From Heligmosomoides polygyrus polygyrus (lineage: Eukaryota > Nematoda > Chromadorea > Rhabditida > Heligmosomidae), in NCBI GenBank assembly GCA_947396885.1, contig OX377201.1:6558934-6622933 (forward strand): a DNA stretch of 64,000 nucleotides, written 5' to 3'. A model generated the notes under the pieces. It did not search any database. It was not told where the DNA came from and saw only the letters and a list, made by a program, of their open reading frames with translations. This document shows, piece by piece, positions 10,150 through 20,689 of this stretch. Both the position numbers and the translations under genes were made by a program. Position 1 is the stretch's first letter, and each line of letters opens with the position of its first letter.

Positions 10150-10524
10150 GCATTTTTACTTTAAAATCTGATAGACGCGATTCTGACGCAGTCCTTTCTT
10201 TTGGCACCACCATCCTCCTACTCTTTAAAACAATCTATAAACCATTATTTCCCTTCAAAAAAAAGAGAATTTCATAAATTTTTAAACGAAGTGCTCAGTA
10301 ATTGAGTAAGTGAATATTAAAACATCAATGAAATCATGCTAAAATTTTTCTTGAACAAAAATCTATTTTAGCCTTTTTAGATTGGAACAGTTCACTTTTA
10401 TTTCAAGGGCCATAGGTTAGCTTAGAATTCCGTCCAATTCCGCGTGAAGAATGTCCAGTTTGAGTGAAAAGTGTCTAATTTGATTTGAAAAGTGTCCACT
10501 TCGACGTGAAGGTGGTGTATATTA
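10150..10524. mobile_element. FB-1 right half
   Basis: Has AATTGAGTAAGTGAATATTAA, AAATTTTTCTTGAACAAAAA, GTTAGCTTAGAATTCCGTCC and GACGTGAAGGTGG, as at the right ends of 2780-3632 and 39358-40276. A mariner is inserted at its end (10525), and flank resembling that of the 39-40 kb copy resumes at 11413 (ATTGTTCGCG). Confidence 0.65.
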
Positions 10525-11410
10525 GAGTGAGCCAAAAGTAATGAGACTCTCCATGCCGTGCCCATATATGTCGTGACTGGTGTCCTGTTTCGTGCTTCTC
10601 GTATTTGTATGTTTGTTTGTTACTTACTAAAGGCCACCTGAGAAGTGGCCACTTTCGTCCTTTCTAGAAGCATGCCAAAACCCTAGTCTCATCCCATTCT
10701 GACAAGTCGACCTGTGTCGCGCAAATCTCGCCCAATTCCCAACCCCAAGCAGCCTGGACTCAATAGTCACGCAAGATGAGAAGTACGTCTTCTACCCTAA
10801 CCCTGCCAAGCAGCGAGTGTGGGTGAGGCCTGGTGACCTGTTACCGACCTTCGTTCGGCGGAATGTTCACGGCGAGAAGCACCTTCTAAGTTTTTGAGTC
10901 TGCGCCCATGGGCCGGTCCACTGGAAGCTGTTTTCCAAAAGCACGACGACGGACTCCAAGGCCATGGTGGACGAAATGGAAGGGATGGACCGGCGACTCG
11001 CACTTGTTCAGTCTCATCGCTTCAAGAAGGTCCTCCTCTTTGTCTACGCTGCACCCCATCGGGCAAAAGTGACCACGGATAAGCTTGCTCAGCTGAGCTA
11101 GTTCACATGCCTCACCCACCGTATTCTCCGGGCATCTCTCCATGCGACTACCACTACTTCTTGAGCCTATAGGACTTCATAGTCGGCGGAACACAAGGAC
11201 CCAGGACAGACCTCGACAACCATAGCGAGCAGTGAATCAGCACCAGGCCCAAGCAGTTCTGGAAGGATGGGATCAGGAAGTTGGCTGATCGATGGCAGTG
11301 AGGTCACTGACCTTAATGGCGAATACATTCCTCAGCACCGTTCAGCTGTAATTGAGTTATAAAGTTATAAAGAAATTGGTTGAATTTGTCTCACTACTTT
11401 TGACCCACCC
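10525..11410 (+). mobile_element. mariner-family transposon, defective
   Basis: Terminal inverted repeats (left GAGTGAGCCAAAAGTAATGA, right mirror TCACTACTTTTGACCCACCC) are flanked by TA on both sides. Broken plus-strand frames recall mariner transposase: DEKYVFYPNP, then VHWKLFSKSTTTDSKAMVDE, then VLLFVYAAPHRAKVTTDKLA, equivalent to the catalytic DEKW and DNARPH segments. The second catalytic region is changed to YAAPHRA and in-frame stops follow. About 886 bp against about 1.3 kb for intact mariners. Confidence 0.8.
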
Positions 11411-11412
11411 TA

Positions 11413-11438
11413 ATATTGTTCGCGTGGGAACCTAAGAA

Positions 11439-11473
<35 letters not shown>

Positions 11474-12055
11474 ATAGAAAGCTGAAAAATCAGTCACAAT
11501 CCTTCATGAACGCCCATGAATCTTGTTGCTTACACCACTGGTTCACTTCCGAATCTATAGCGCTATACACCACGGAATATGCTCAGCGTTCCGTCCATCG
11601 ACAACGGATCCTTTGTCGCTGCATCGCAGCAGCACCGCCCTGTCTTTGTCAGCTCCTCGGCGATTCCTGAGTTACGCCGCTGTCATGCGCAGCTCTCCAG
11701 GGACGTCGGCTCTGTGTACGTTCACCCATCCGAAAAGGGCTGCCGTTCACACCGCTTTGTTTACGAGTTCACGCCGAGTTTGCGTATTCATTTACGAGCT
11801 CCACACCAGCAGCTGCAGGGGTGTGCAGCCGGACGGGTAACGTGATTTGGCCCCGTTTTCCGGCGGCTCCGTTCAACGACTTCGCGGCTCCATGCCACGC
11901 GGCCAGTCATATAGCTGTCACGCCTTCCTGCCCGGCATCCGGCGTAAACTGCGTTTCCTTCTTGGTCCTGTGCAGCCTTCAGCTCTGTTTTCTGCTTTGC
12001 CTTCTCTTGTGCCCATGTCATGACTTGCGGTGGCCAGCGGTGGAGTTCAGCCTCT
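11413..12055. other. simple repeats and unannotated sequence
   Basis: (AATA)n at about 11436-11477. A SINE-A scrap (CATGACTTGCGGTGGCCAGC) is at 12018-12037. No coding exon recognised. Confidence 0.5.
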
Positions 12056-12058
12056 CAT

Positions 12059-12125
<67 letters not shown>

Positions 12126-12127
12126 TT
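12056..12127. repeat. (TTTA)n microsatellite
   Basis: About 70 bp of perfect TTTA repeats directly beside a SINE-A scrap. Confidence 0.95.
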
Positions 12128-12235
12128 CAGAATAGATAAGCCTTTCACCGTTCCCAGTCGTTTAATAGGATCAAGGCGTTTCTAGTTTGGTAAAACCGTA
12201 GAACTGCCACACTTTAGATGTTACCCTCAAGACAT

Positions 12236-12590
12236 TTCAGATGCGCATACAAAGTAAATATCGAATGTCAGGAAGGAATCTAATACATGGCGCATCCTAA
12301 AGTTTCTCGCTGATAGACTTAAGACTTATGTGTTGCAAATCTTAACTGAATTTGTTCTCAGACAGAATGCCACCTTCAACTACGTATCTCCTTGAAAATT
12401 ACTGTATGCACACTTTTTGTGAAAAATTTCTGACAATCATCAAAAAAAGCAATCAAAAATACCGGGTAAGCATTTCTGAAGTCAACCGACAAAGCCGAAA
12501 CGTTGGAGGTAAAAAAGCAAGGAGATTTGATGGAATGGCCGCCGAGTGAAAGTGTGGACAACTCGTAATTTGGATGGCTTCTAGAGACGT
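12236..12590 (+). repeat. repeat D, uninterrupted copy
   Basis: Reverse-complement homologue of 28380-29020, sharing GCGAGATACTTTAGGATGCG-type words, AGTCTATCAGCGAGA and AATTACGAGTTGTCC. This copy is the empty site for the SINE-A inserted at 28566-28863 in the other copy. Confidence 0.75.
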
Positions 12591-12602
12591 AAGTACAGGA
12601 TA

Positions 12603-12853
12603 AATAATAAAGGACGGCGTTAGTCAGTCCCGGGATGAGCCACGAATGCGCATTTGGCCAGAATATGACTTACGGTGGCCAGCCGATGAACAAGTCAGCA
12701 CTTTATCCTTTTCAAGCATGTCTGGTACCAATTTTCCGAGCCCGAAGGGATGGAACGCTTGGTTGCCCAGGGCGAGAAGCCCAACCAGGAACCTGGTATA
12801 GGGTGCACGCGACCGTCGGCACTTCTCCGACTGCGCTCCATGCACCCGTGCGT
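12603..12853 (-). repeat. SINE-A copy
   Basis: ATAAAGGACGGCGTTAGTC tail through to CTCCGACTGCGCTCCATGCA head, lacking the CTTCTACGGGATGTCGTGG block. It is followed by an (AATA)-type run. Confidence 0.85.
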
Positions 12854-13017
12854 AAATAAATAAATGAATAAATAAATAGTGCAAAATTTCTACCTCCCCT
12901 ACCCCTTTCGCTCAAATTCTACCTTTTCCTTTAAACCCTTAGGTTACTATAATACTAATTGCTTAGACAGAGTAGTAAGGTAACAATTAAAGCTTTCTCA
13001 TAATTGAAAGATCACGT

Positions 13018-13293
13018 GCTGTAGGCGGCGCCGAATGTCGTTCGTACCCCGAACCACGCTTCTGGTTCAGGTTTACAGTCTAGGCCAACCAGGCCGTGCA
13101 TCCCTCCCGGGTCGGTGATAGGTACGAGACTTGTCTGTGAAGGATAAAACACCAACTCATCCATCAACTGGCTACTACAAATCATTGCGCAGCCCTTATA
13201 CACATTCAAGTTGCCTGAGCGATACTCCGAAGAAGTATAAGGCGTGGCATATCCCAAAAGGACTGATTACAGCTGTCCATTATCCTTTATCTT
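13018..13293 (+). repeat. SINE-A copy, diverged
   Basis: Recognisable from CCAACCAGGCCGTGCATCCC, GGTACGAGACTTGTCTGTG and GGCGTGGCATATCCCAAAAG; the head is degraded. Confidence 0.7.
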
Positions 13294-13304
13294 TGGTTAG
13301 ATAG

Positions 13305-13770
13305 GATAGTGAAGTGTGTTGTATGTTTTCGCGGACCGTCATCAGGAAGCTCACGATAGAGCATTCTTCGAGAATCCCATCAACAGCACAGCATTACATA
13401 CCTTCCTCTGGTGAATGTCCGCCTTGAGGTTGTGGTTCTCCTCGAGGGAGCCACTGGGCCTTCCGAGTATGGTTAATGAGGAAGACCCAGGATTCATCTC
13501 CCGTGACGACATTTCGAGAAAGTCCTCATTACGAAAACGAACAAGGAAAGACTGAGCGATTGTCAATCGCAAAGCCTTGTCCGAGTTACGGAGTCAGTCA
13601 GACTTCACTGCAATAGTAGCATTTATATGCCCTCAGAAGCAAATTGCCATCTATGCGGTATATTTTAGAGTGTTTGTGCTACAACTACGTGCCACCAAAC
13701 AGTCCTTGGAAGATCCTGTTAAATCTTGAAAATTTTTCAAAATTTTTCGTGCAAGATTTTTTCACCAACC
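13305..13770 (-). mobile_element. mariner fragment (5' end and N-terminal/central transposase)
   Basis: The right end is a mariner TIR (minus strand: GGTTGGTGAAAAAATCTTGC) beside TA. The minus strand encodes TIAQSFLVRFRNEDFLE and then EENHNLKADIHQRKV, typical mid-transposase segments, then YRELPDDGPRKHTT in another frame. The 3' half and left TIR are missing. Confidence 0.75.
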
Positions 13771-13771
13771 T

Positions 13772-14880
13772 AATATTTGTGAGAAACTTTCTAAGCGTCA
13801 ATCCTATTTTCATTATGTAGACGTTACAAACCACTCTTGGGTCCAGCACGCTGGGATGTGATGTAAATGTTTATCATCTGAAGCTTTTAAAGCAGTTCCA
13901 TCTCGTCGCTGGGTGTTCTGCGGTTTCTTCAGCCTCCCTTGGGATTCAGGCTCGTCCAATTTTCGCCTTCGAAGTGAATTTCGTGTCTAGCACATCTGAT
14001 TTTTGACAGCCAGCTTCTGCATCGACAACTCTAATCTTCTGCTATGTCGACAGCACGGATCTGCAGATTCGTTTCTCTCTTTGTACGTAAGCCGAACGCC
14101 CACTTCCCTCCACTCTTTGTTACTCTTTGAACACAGTACTCTCATTCTAGGTACGAACCCCTTAGTTCCCTGACTGACGAACCACGAGCTGGACAAGCAG
14201 TGGAGTCAGAGATGGGTCTGTTCGTCTTCTTCACTACTTCAGCTCGTCTGAAGTGCTCTTCAGCGCTCTTCACACGCTTGAAGTTCTTCCCACTTAGTTC
14301 CGGGACGAACTCACACCGACAGATCTTTAGTCGCCGATGAACAAGTACCACCCTCAAGAACTTTGTTCAGGATCAGGAGATTCCTTTTTCGGATTTTACC
14401 GTATCCATGAAATGCTCGGGTTGGGACTGCTTATCAACTGTTTCTCCAGGCGATACCGCACTTCACCACATGTTGTAAGATAACTGGCTTCCAATCTAGT
14501 CCTTAGTTTTGTCCCGCTGTACACTGTACACGAACAAAGCTCTAGGCTGACGTTTTTTGTGGGTTACGCCATGCTTTCAGCACTTAGATAAAACCATGCA
14601 GCTCTTTGAAAGTGTACCTGGACCCATAACTGCAAAATGGAGGGTACACTTACCGTTAGTTTTCAAATGCACGCGGTTCAAACCGCGATCGATCTTCCTG
14701 ATTGGCAGTTACCTCCATTGCGACATTCCTCCAGTATTCTATGAGTCCTTCCATTTACATTGTCCTTTTTTCATCTTATAAGGGACTCAAATTACTCAGA
14801 GTTTTTTCCTCTACTAATATATACGCAATCTATTACGTAATCGACTTTTCTCACTGATGTGCTGAACGCAGATCCGAAAT
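13772..14880. other. no recognisable feature
   Basis: About 1.1 kb. ORFs of 60-75 codons only, with no domain or repeat match. I see nothing I can support. Confidence 0.3.
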
Positions 14881-14894
14881 TCTTAGGCAAGCTT

Positions 14895-15012
14895 TATTGA
14901 TTGACGTTTCGGCTGGCTTGTTCCTCCAAAGCCTCAAATTTGGGTAATTGAACCACTAACTAGCCGAGGTTGAAACACTGAAGAAGGCGAACTCGCTGAA
15001 ATGTCAGCCAAT
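14895..15012. repeat. inverted pair of decayed hammerhead-bearing termini
   Basis: Minus strand at 14899-14934 has CCAGCCGAAACGTCAATC followed by AATAAAGC; plus strand at 14976-15015 has CTGAAGAAGGCG, CTGAAATGTCAGCC and AATAAAGTC. Both resemble the terminal motif of the 15736-16017 insert, but core bases are substituted. Confidence 0.45.
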
Positions 15013-15049
15013 AAAGTCTGCTACTTATCAGCCTAATGATAAGTTATCT

Positions 15050-15246
15050 ATACCATTCTCACGTCAAATTGGATACTTTTCAAAGCATCTTCGACACTTC
15101 TTCTAAGCTGGCCTAATAGTTTTGAAATCAAAGCGGACTCTTCCCAATTGAAATGCGCTTCTACATTCGACTGGAGTCTCTTAATGAGGCTAGAATATTT
15201 TTTTGTTCGAGAAAAATTTTAGTATGATTCCTTTGAACACTTATTA
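15050..15246. mobile_element. FB-1 left arm (interrupted copy)
   Basis: Begins CCATTCTCACGTCAAATTGG, then TTCTAAGCTGGCCTAA and the TTTGTTCGAGAAAAATTTTA landmark. The element resumes at 16467 after a mariner insertion. Confidence 0.75.
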
Positions 15247-15735
15247 GGTCGTTACCTAAGTTCCGTCGTTTTTTGACCTCTAACTTCAAATGTAAATATC
15301 TTGGCGCAAACACAACTTTTTTAGTCGAAATAAAAACCATTACAAATTACACAACTTTGCCAATGAGATACTAGTTTATATATTTTGGTAGCGAAGAACT
15401 CTGGAGATCTAGAAGCGATGAATTCTTCGAAAGCATATTCTGCATCACGTCGGTTCCTGAAGTATTTTTCGCGAAGGAAGCCGCGGGATGGTTGAAAAAA
15501 TGGTAGTCTGTAGACGATATGTCGGGCGAATACAGTGGATGGCCGAGTGTTTCGTATCCCAAAGAATGGAGCTTCTGTATGGTGATCATCGATACGTGCA
15601 GTCTAGCGTTGTCGCGCAAAAGTATCGATCCCTTCTGTAGATCAGTGCTGGGCAGATTTGCTGGAGCTTCTTGTGCACCTCGTCCAGCTTCTGACAGTAC
15701 TTTTCCGCCGTGATTGTTTCACCAATCTTGAGAAC

Positions 15736-16017
15736 CTATCTGTAGAGTTGCTGAGCTCTTCACGAGGTTGGTAAACGGCTTTATTGGTGGCTAACGTTTC
15801 GGCTGGATCGCCTTCTTCAGAGCCTGAAAGGGGCAGGTCAATTAGGAGTTACCCCACCAAACATCTCTTCAATCTTACAAAATTCAATGTCAAATTTTGG
15901 AAGCCTGAACAAAGGAAAGAATCCGAGTGTCGTACCTCACCACAGTCCACTGAAGGACCAAAGGAAGCCGCACAGGGCAAGCAGGGATACGGGACAGCAC
16001 CTACCCCAGAGGCCGTG
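15736..16017 (-). mobile_element. 282-bp hammerhead-bearing insert in mariner
   Basis: Flanked by the 11-bp direct repeat ATCTTGAGAAC (15725-15735 and 16018-16028). Bridging the duplication restores mariner homology (HYSVLKIGETITAEKY), so it is a bona fide insertion. It has no ORF of its own with recognisable content and ends with a hammerhead-like motif plus AATAAAGC on the minus strand. It could be a short Penelope-derived remnant or a retrozyme-like non-autonomous element. Confidence 0.75.
15789..15824 (-). ncRNA. hammerhead-ribozyme-like motif
   Basis: Minus strand: stem I GGCT, CTGAAGA core, stem II GGC/GCC with loop GATCCA, then GAAACGTT and closing AGCC. The minimal helix III and an NUH cleavage triplet (GTT) fit the small Penelope/retrozyme hammerheads. 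All invariant core positions appear present. Confidence 0.55.
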
Positions 16018-16466
16018 ATCTTGAGAACGCTATAGTGGATTAAACCGGGGGCACACCACCAAACGGTCGCCATCACCTTTTCCTGGTGCATACTCGGCTT
16101 TGGACAGTGTTTAGGTGCTTCGTCAATATCCAACCATTGAGCACTTCGTCGTCGATTGTCGTAGACAATTCATTTTTTTTGTCACAAGTCACAATTCGCT
16201 CCAGAAACGGGTCGTTTTTGTTACGTAGAAGGAGCGCTGACGATACTTGCAAACGGCGAGCTCGAAGGGCGAATCTGCTCTTGAAGAATTCATGGCTTCT
16301 AGATCTCCGGAGTTCTATGCTACAATAGTAAATAAACTAGTGTCTCATTAGGAAATATGTATAGATTGTAATATTTGTTATTTTGCCTAACAAAGCTGTG
16401 TTTGAGCCGAGATACTTACAATTAAAGTTAGAGGTCAAAAAACGACAGAACTTAGGTAACGACCTA

Positions 16467-17183
16467 ATAATTTACTTACCCAACAAGTGAGCACATTGCT
16501 TGAAATTTTGTCAAAATTTTATTTTTTGAAGAAAATAATGGTTTAAAACTTGTCTAAAGGAACAAGAAGGCGCCGTTTTTTAGTGCCAATGGAGATTGCG
16601 CCGCGCACTATTCGGGGCGTCGCGATTTTTATTCAATTGATAGCGGAATTTCTGTTTCCATCGAGGGGGTTGACATTTGCTGAAGATACAACAAAAACAA
16701 CTGTAAAAACACACACAAATGCTTAGTTTCCTGGTTTATTTATGTATCGTATTGATTTTAATTGGATTGATATTACACTACCAATCAAATGAAAGTTCCG
16801 ATGAACTTTTCGACTGCACGGCGCGATCTGATTTCTTAAGGCGCCATATGCTTTCTTCTTTGCTGTGCTTTAGAATAAATTTTATAATATTATTATTTCT
16901 CTCAAAATAACATTTTTATAAAATTATTACCCTTACTGTGACAGGTAAGCTAAAAAATTTCAAAAAAAAGTTATACCAAATTTTCCTTGAACAAAAAAAT
17001 TATTCTTACCATAATGGACCCCATCGTTGATGGTCTGCAGCTAGACCTGTAAGAAGCTCGCTTCTTTTTGAAAGAGTTTCTTTTTTAAATGTCTTTTAGA
17101 CTAGCATAGAAGAGTGTCCAGTTTGACGTGTAAAGTGTCCAGTTTGATTTCAAAAGTGCCAAATTCGACGTGAAAATGGTATA
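16467..17183. mobile_element. FB-1 body and right arm (resumed)
   Basis: CCAACAAGTGAGCACATTGC, GCGCGATCTGATTTC, TTCCTTGAACAAAAAAATTA, CAGTTTGATTTCAAAAG and GACGTGAAAATGGTATAT match the other FB-1 copies. With 15050-15246 it forms one element split by the mariner. Confidence 0.8.
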
Positions 17184-17439
17184 TATCTAAGTGCAGCGCA
17201 CCAATAAACAACTCGAATTCGTTCACTGCTGGAAGGTCCAATGACTCATTGAGGGTCGAACCCGGCTCCTTGTTCCGTAGTGCTCGGTGACTGCAATGCT
17301 ACGTCCACCTGTGCTGTCCCTCGCTACTTTGCTATGCTTTCTAATCCTATTAGTGCCACCCTCATATGACGTCTCCGGAAGACTCGTCACTCTACTCTGA
17401 TCTATGGCTCTGTGTGCTCCCCTTCCGTTCATTTCTGCC

Positions 17440-17505
17440 AGGGCGTATGGTAGCGCAGTCGCAGGAGGCGCCGGCTGTTGCGGGCGGTCCAATTAAAGGT
17501 TCCTA
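17440..17505 (+). repeat. SINE-A 5' fragment
   Basis: GGTAGCGCAGTCGCAGGAGG followed by CGCCGGCTGTTGCGGG; cut where the next mariner begins. The 17184-17440 stretch before it holds nothing recognised. Confidence 0.65.
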
Positions 17506-17506
17506 T

Positions 17507-18127
17507 TAGGTCGTCCGGAAAGTTCTCAGCGTTTTGAGTGCATCACTTTGGACTATCATAACTTTCTCAAATCTTAAGGGATTCAGTCGAAATAAGCACC
17601 GTTCCAATCAGCACACCTTTGCCAAAGGGCCACCAGTCGACTTATTCCATCAGCAAAAAAATTAGGTGGTCGACATTCGACAAAATCGACGAAAGCTGTT
17701 TCGGATTGGTCCTGATTGGTAAAGGTTTTACCGGCGAGAAAGTTCTGAAAGTGTTTGAAAAGGTGGTAGTCGGTTGGTGAGGCAGAATTTCAACCCTTAA
17801 TTCGTGCAATTTTCACATGGTGATTTATGGAACGTGTGGGTTGGCGTTATCATGCAAAAGAATCGGGCATCTTCTGTTGACCAATGCTGTCTGAATTTGA
17901 TGCAATTTTCGGTGCATCTCGTCGATTTCCTTACAGTAGGGCTCTGCTGTGATCGTTTGGCCTGGTGCCAAAACGATGTAATGGATAACTCCAGCCGCCA
18001 ACCAGGAAAAAGCGAGCGCTCCAGAAGCTGATTTTCGAGGCGAAGGAATCGACTTCTTTTCCATTTTGTAATACGTAGTTAGTTTTTCAGAAAATTTTTC
18101 GAGGCATGACCGTTTAAATGCAGGCAA
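17507..18127 (-). mobile_element. mariner, 5'-truncated and degenerate
   Basis: The left terminus GGTCGTCCGGAAAGTTCTCA matches the termini of the 31134-32588 element. The minus ORF 17825-18127 has WLAAGVIHYIVLAPGQTITA, EIDEMHRKLHQIQTALVNRR and ILLHDNANPHVP (the catalytic HDNARPH with R changed to N), and downstream codons give a DYHLFKHFQNFLAGK-like segment after a frameshift. The N-terminal third and right TIR are absent. Confidence 0.8.
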
Positions 18128-18328
18128 CTAAATATATAAATAAATAAAAACTGCGGTTTTATGATTCTATCGGTCGCCTGCGAAGCCTTGAATTGTCAGA
18201 TCAGTGTGGTTCTATTTTTACATCTATTTTCTTGCAAACGGTAGCAAGTCGAACCCCATGGTCATAAGGAGGACCATTACGGGTGTTTCCGTAGGATAAT
18301 ACAGAGAACACCCGAATGGTCCTCCATA

Positions 18329-18625
18329 AAGGATAAAAGATAAAGAACGGCGTTATTCAATCCTCTTTGGGATGCGCCACGCATTCTACTTCTACGGGAT
18401 ATCGTGGAAGCGAGTTGAATGCGTATTTGACCATACAATGACTTGCGGTGGCCAGCCGACGAACAAGTCAACGCTTTATCCTTCCCAGACACGTCTGGTA
18501 CCAATTCACCGACCCCGGAGGGATGGAAGGCTTAGTTGGCCTGGGCGGGAAATCCGAACCAGGAACCTGGTATCCGGTCCAGGCGACAGCCGGCGCCTCC
18601 TCCGACTGCGCTCCACGCGCCCATC
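18329..18625 (-). repeat. SINE-A copy, full-length, with target-site duplication
   Basis: All landmarks are present. It is flanked by the direct repeat GGTCCTCCATA (18318-18328 and 18626-18636), an 11-bp target-site duplication that defines both ends of the element. Confidence 0.93.
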
Positions 18626-18639
18626 GGTCCTCCATATGA

Positions 18640-19578
18640 CTAAGCAATATATATATATTGGAAAAAGCATGGACATTTGTGTGATAAAATTTCACGTAGA
18701 TAAGTTTTTTTCCTTCAATAAATCTATTTCCATGGAAAACAAAGCTATTGCAGAAAGATCTGTATCTTATCCACCTTGACCGATCGTCTATGTCTCAACG
18801 AACTTCCACTAACATGTACTTCGAAGATGTCCTCTTCATTCACACAACGACAGCTCGTATCTTCTACTTCTGAAAATCTTGAAAGCCTAAATTTATGTCG
18901 ATGCTATTATACCTAGAAGGCAAGGCGACTGCTAAATTAACTTCTCTTCCGAACCTGTCGAAGCCACGTCCCTAGCGATATGCTATGTTATTCTCGAAGA
19001 CATCAGAGTCAGTCATGCGTGTCGAAGTTCGTGTGTCGCATCGCGAGACCGACCGACGCAATTAATATGTCGACGTCTAATCAACGCTGAGTGAAGCCGA
19101 GTTGAAGTTGACGGTGATGAAAACACACAGACGCGTCCACGAAAAGGGGATTAATTCGACGAAAGTCGCCGACACGATTCCCCCGCGGCGACGACATTCT
19201 GACGGCTGAGCCTCAGCAGCAGAAGCAGCAGCTGCTGCTGCTTCTGCTGCTGCATCAACTGGTGCTACCCCTCATTACAGCTGATGAGTGTCAGCCAATT
19301 CGAACACGCCCGAATGGTCAGCGAACTGTTCAGGTGTGCAAAGGCGGATTAATGGTTACCCGGCGAACGCTCTCGTTTGTACGAATTCTGAAGCCTTTGC
19401 CTTCAGATGGTTTATAAATTTTGATCCTGATTCCGAATTCAACGGAAAGATGTAAGATGACATATGATTTCACTCGCATTCATTTTTTCTTCATTCTTAC
19501 TACATTTTTCACGCGTTTTATTCTTCTTTACTCTTATTATGTTATTGTCATTCTTTTTTCTAATTCCATTCCTTTTCT
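18640..19578. other. unannotated, moderately GC-rich stretch
   Basis: No exon or known repeat recognised. Holds a CAG/CTG palindrome at 19214-19252. The 19020-19210 part is rich in CGACG words and could be promoter-like, but I cannot support that. Confidence 0.35.
19214..19252. repeat. CAG/CTG palindrome
   Basis: Perfect 18-nt arms (CAGCAGCAGAAGCAGCAG and its complement) around a CTG spacer. Confidence 0.95.
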
Positions 19579-19579
19579 T

Positions 19580-19873
19580 GGGCGCGTGTAGCGCAGTCGG
19601 AGGAGGCGCCGACTGTCGCGTGCACCCGATACTAGGTTCCTGGTTCGGATTTCCCGCACAGGCCAACCAAGCCTTCCATCCCTCCAGGGTCGGTGAATTG
19701 GTACCAACTGTCTGGGAAGGATAGAGCGCTGACCTGTTCATCGGCTGGCCACCGCAAGTCTTGTATGGCCAATCACGCATTCATGTCGCCTCCACGACAT
19801 CCCGTAGAAGTAGAATGCGTGGCGCATCCCAAGGGGATTGAATAACGGCGTCCTTTATCCTTTTATCCTTTTA
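19580..19873 (+). repeat. SINE-A copy, near full-length
   Basis: Complete apart from a 4-bp loss in the CAGACTTGTCTGG palindrome; tail TCCTTTATCCTTTTATCC. Confidence 0.92.
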
Positions 19874-19984
19874 TGCATTTTCTTCATAAAACACAAAAGG
19901 TGGTTAGTGGAAGATCCAGATTCTCAGAGCAAAAGGCAGTATACCATCCCAGTTTTTTGCTTACCTCGCAAGCATTGAATTTCT

Positions 19985-20382
19985 GAAATTATTTTAATAG
20001 CACATCGTCCCAAGAAGCCTTCAAGAAGCACCTTGAAGCCAATAATGTAGTCTCCATTGACCAACATGGGTACACGAAAGGGCGATCAGTGGAAACGGCC
20101 CTTCTTACATCTCTCAATGACTGACCGAAGGCATTTGACGAAAAAACGCAGTGATGTAGTATATTTTGACTTTTCAGAAGCTTTCGATAAAGTTCCAGTG
20201 AAAATGTTAGTGCTAAAAATGAAAGCAGTGGGAATTCATCCAATGTTCATCAACTGGACTCGGCGTTTTTTGTCAAAAAGAACATATCAGGTTAAGGTTA
20301 GGGGACAATACTCCAAGGTGTTTTCCGTGCACAGTGGTGTGCCTCAAAGAGGTGTGTTATCTCCTATTTTGTTCCTTCTATA
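19985..20382 (+). mobile_element. non-LTR retrotransposon (CR1/Jockey-like) RT fragment, 5' part
   Basis: Encodes reverse-transcriptase palm motifs: QHGYTKGRSVETALLTSL, then after a frameshift VVYFDFSEAFDKVPVK (motif A) and SGVPQRGVLSPILFLL (motif B). No endonuclease domain remains upstream. It is interrupted by a SINE-A at 20383 and continues at 20690. A dead copy. Confidence 0.85.
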
Positions 20383-20679
20383 AAGGATAAAAAGGATAAA
20401 GGACGGAGTTACTCAATCCCTTATGGGATGCGCCACGCATTCTACTTCTACGGGATGTGGAGGCGATTTGAATGCGTATTTGGCCACACAATGACTTGCG
20501 GTGGCCATCCGATGAACAAGTCAGCGTTTTATCCTTCCCAAACAAGTCTGGTACCAATTCACCGACCCCGGAGGGATGGAAGGCTTGGTTGGCCTGGGCG
20601 GGAAATCCGAACCAGCAACCTGGTATCGGGTGCAGGCGACAGTCGGCGCCTCCTCCGACTGCGCTACACGCGCCCTTGC
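20383..20679 (-). repeat. SINE-A inserted in LINE RT, with target-site duplication
   Basis: Flanked by TCCTTCTATA (20373-20382 and 20680-20689). It splits the reverse-transcriptase reading frame just after the PILFLL motif. Confidence 0.93.
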
Positions 20680-20689
20680 TCCTTCTATA

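Larger units (their letters stand above)
15247..16464 (-). mobile_element. mariner transposon inserted in FB-1, itself interrupted
   Basis: Near-perfect terminal inverted repeats start GGTCGTTACCTAAGTTC and extend about 60 bp with few mismatches; TA lies on both sides (15245-15246, 16465-16466). Minus-strand frames carry mariner signatures: DIDEAPKHCPKPSMHQEKVM, TVWWCAPGLIHYSVL, GETITAEKYCQKLDEVHKKL, MRDNARLHVS and HPLYSPDISSTDYHFFN. The ORF is broken by a 282-bp insert (15736-16017) and several frame losses. The TIR identity suggests a relatively recent insertion. Confidence 0.9.

Noticed and set aside
10894..11143. Overlapping ORFs in the 10.5-11.4 kb region as genes
   Set aside because: They lie within a TIR-bounded mariner; only the fragments aligning with transposase motifs are meaningful.
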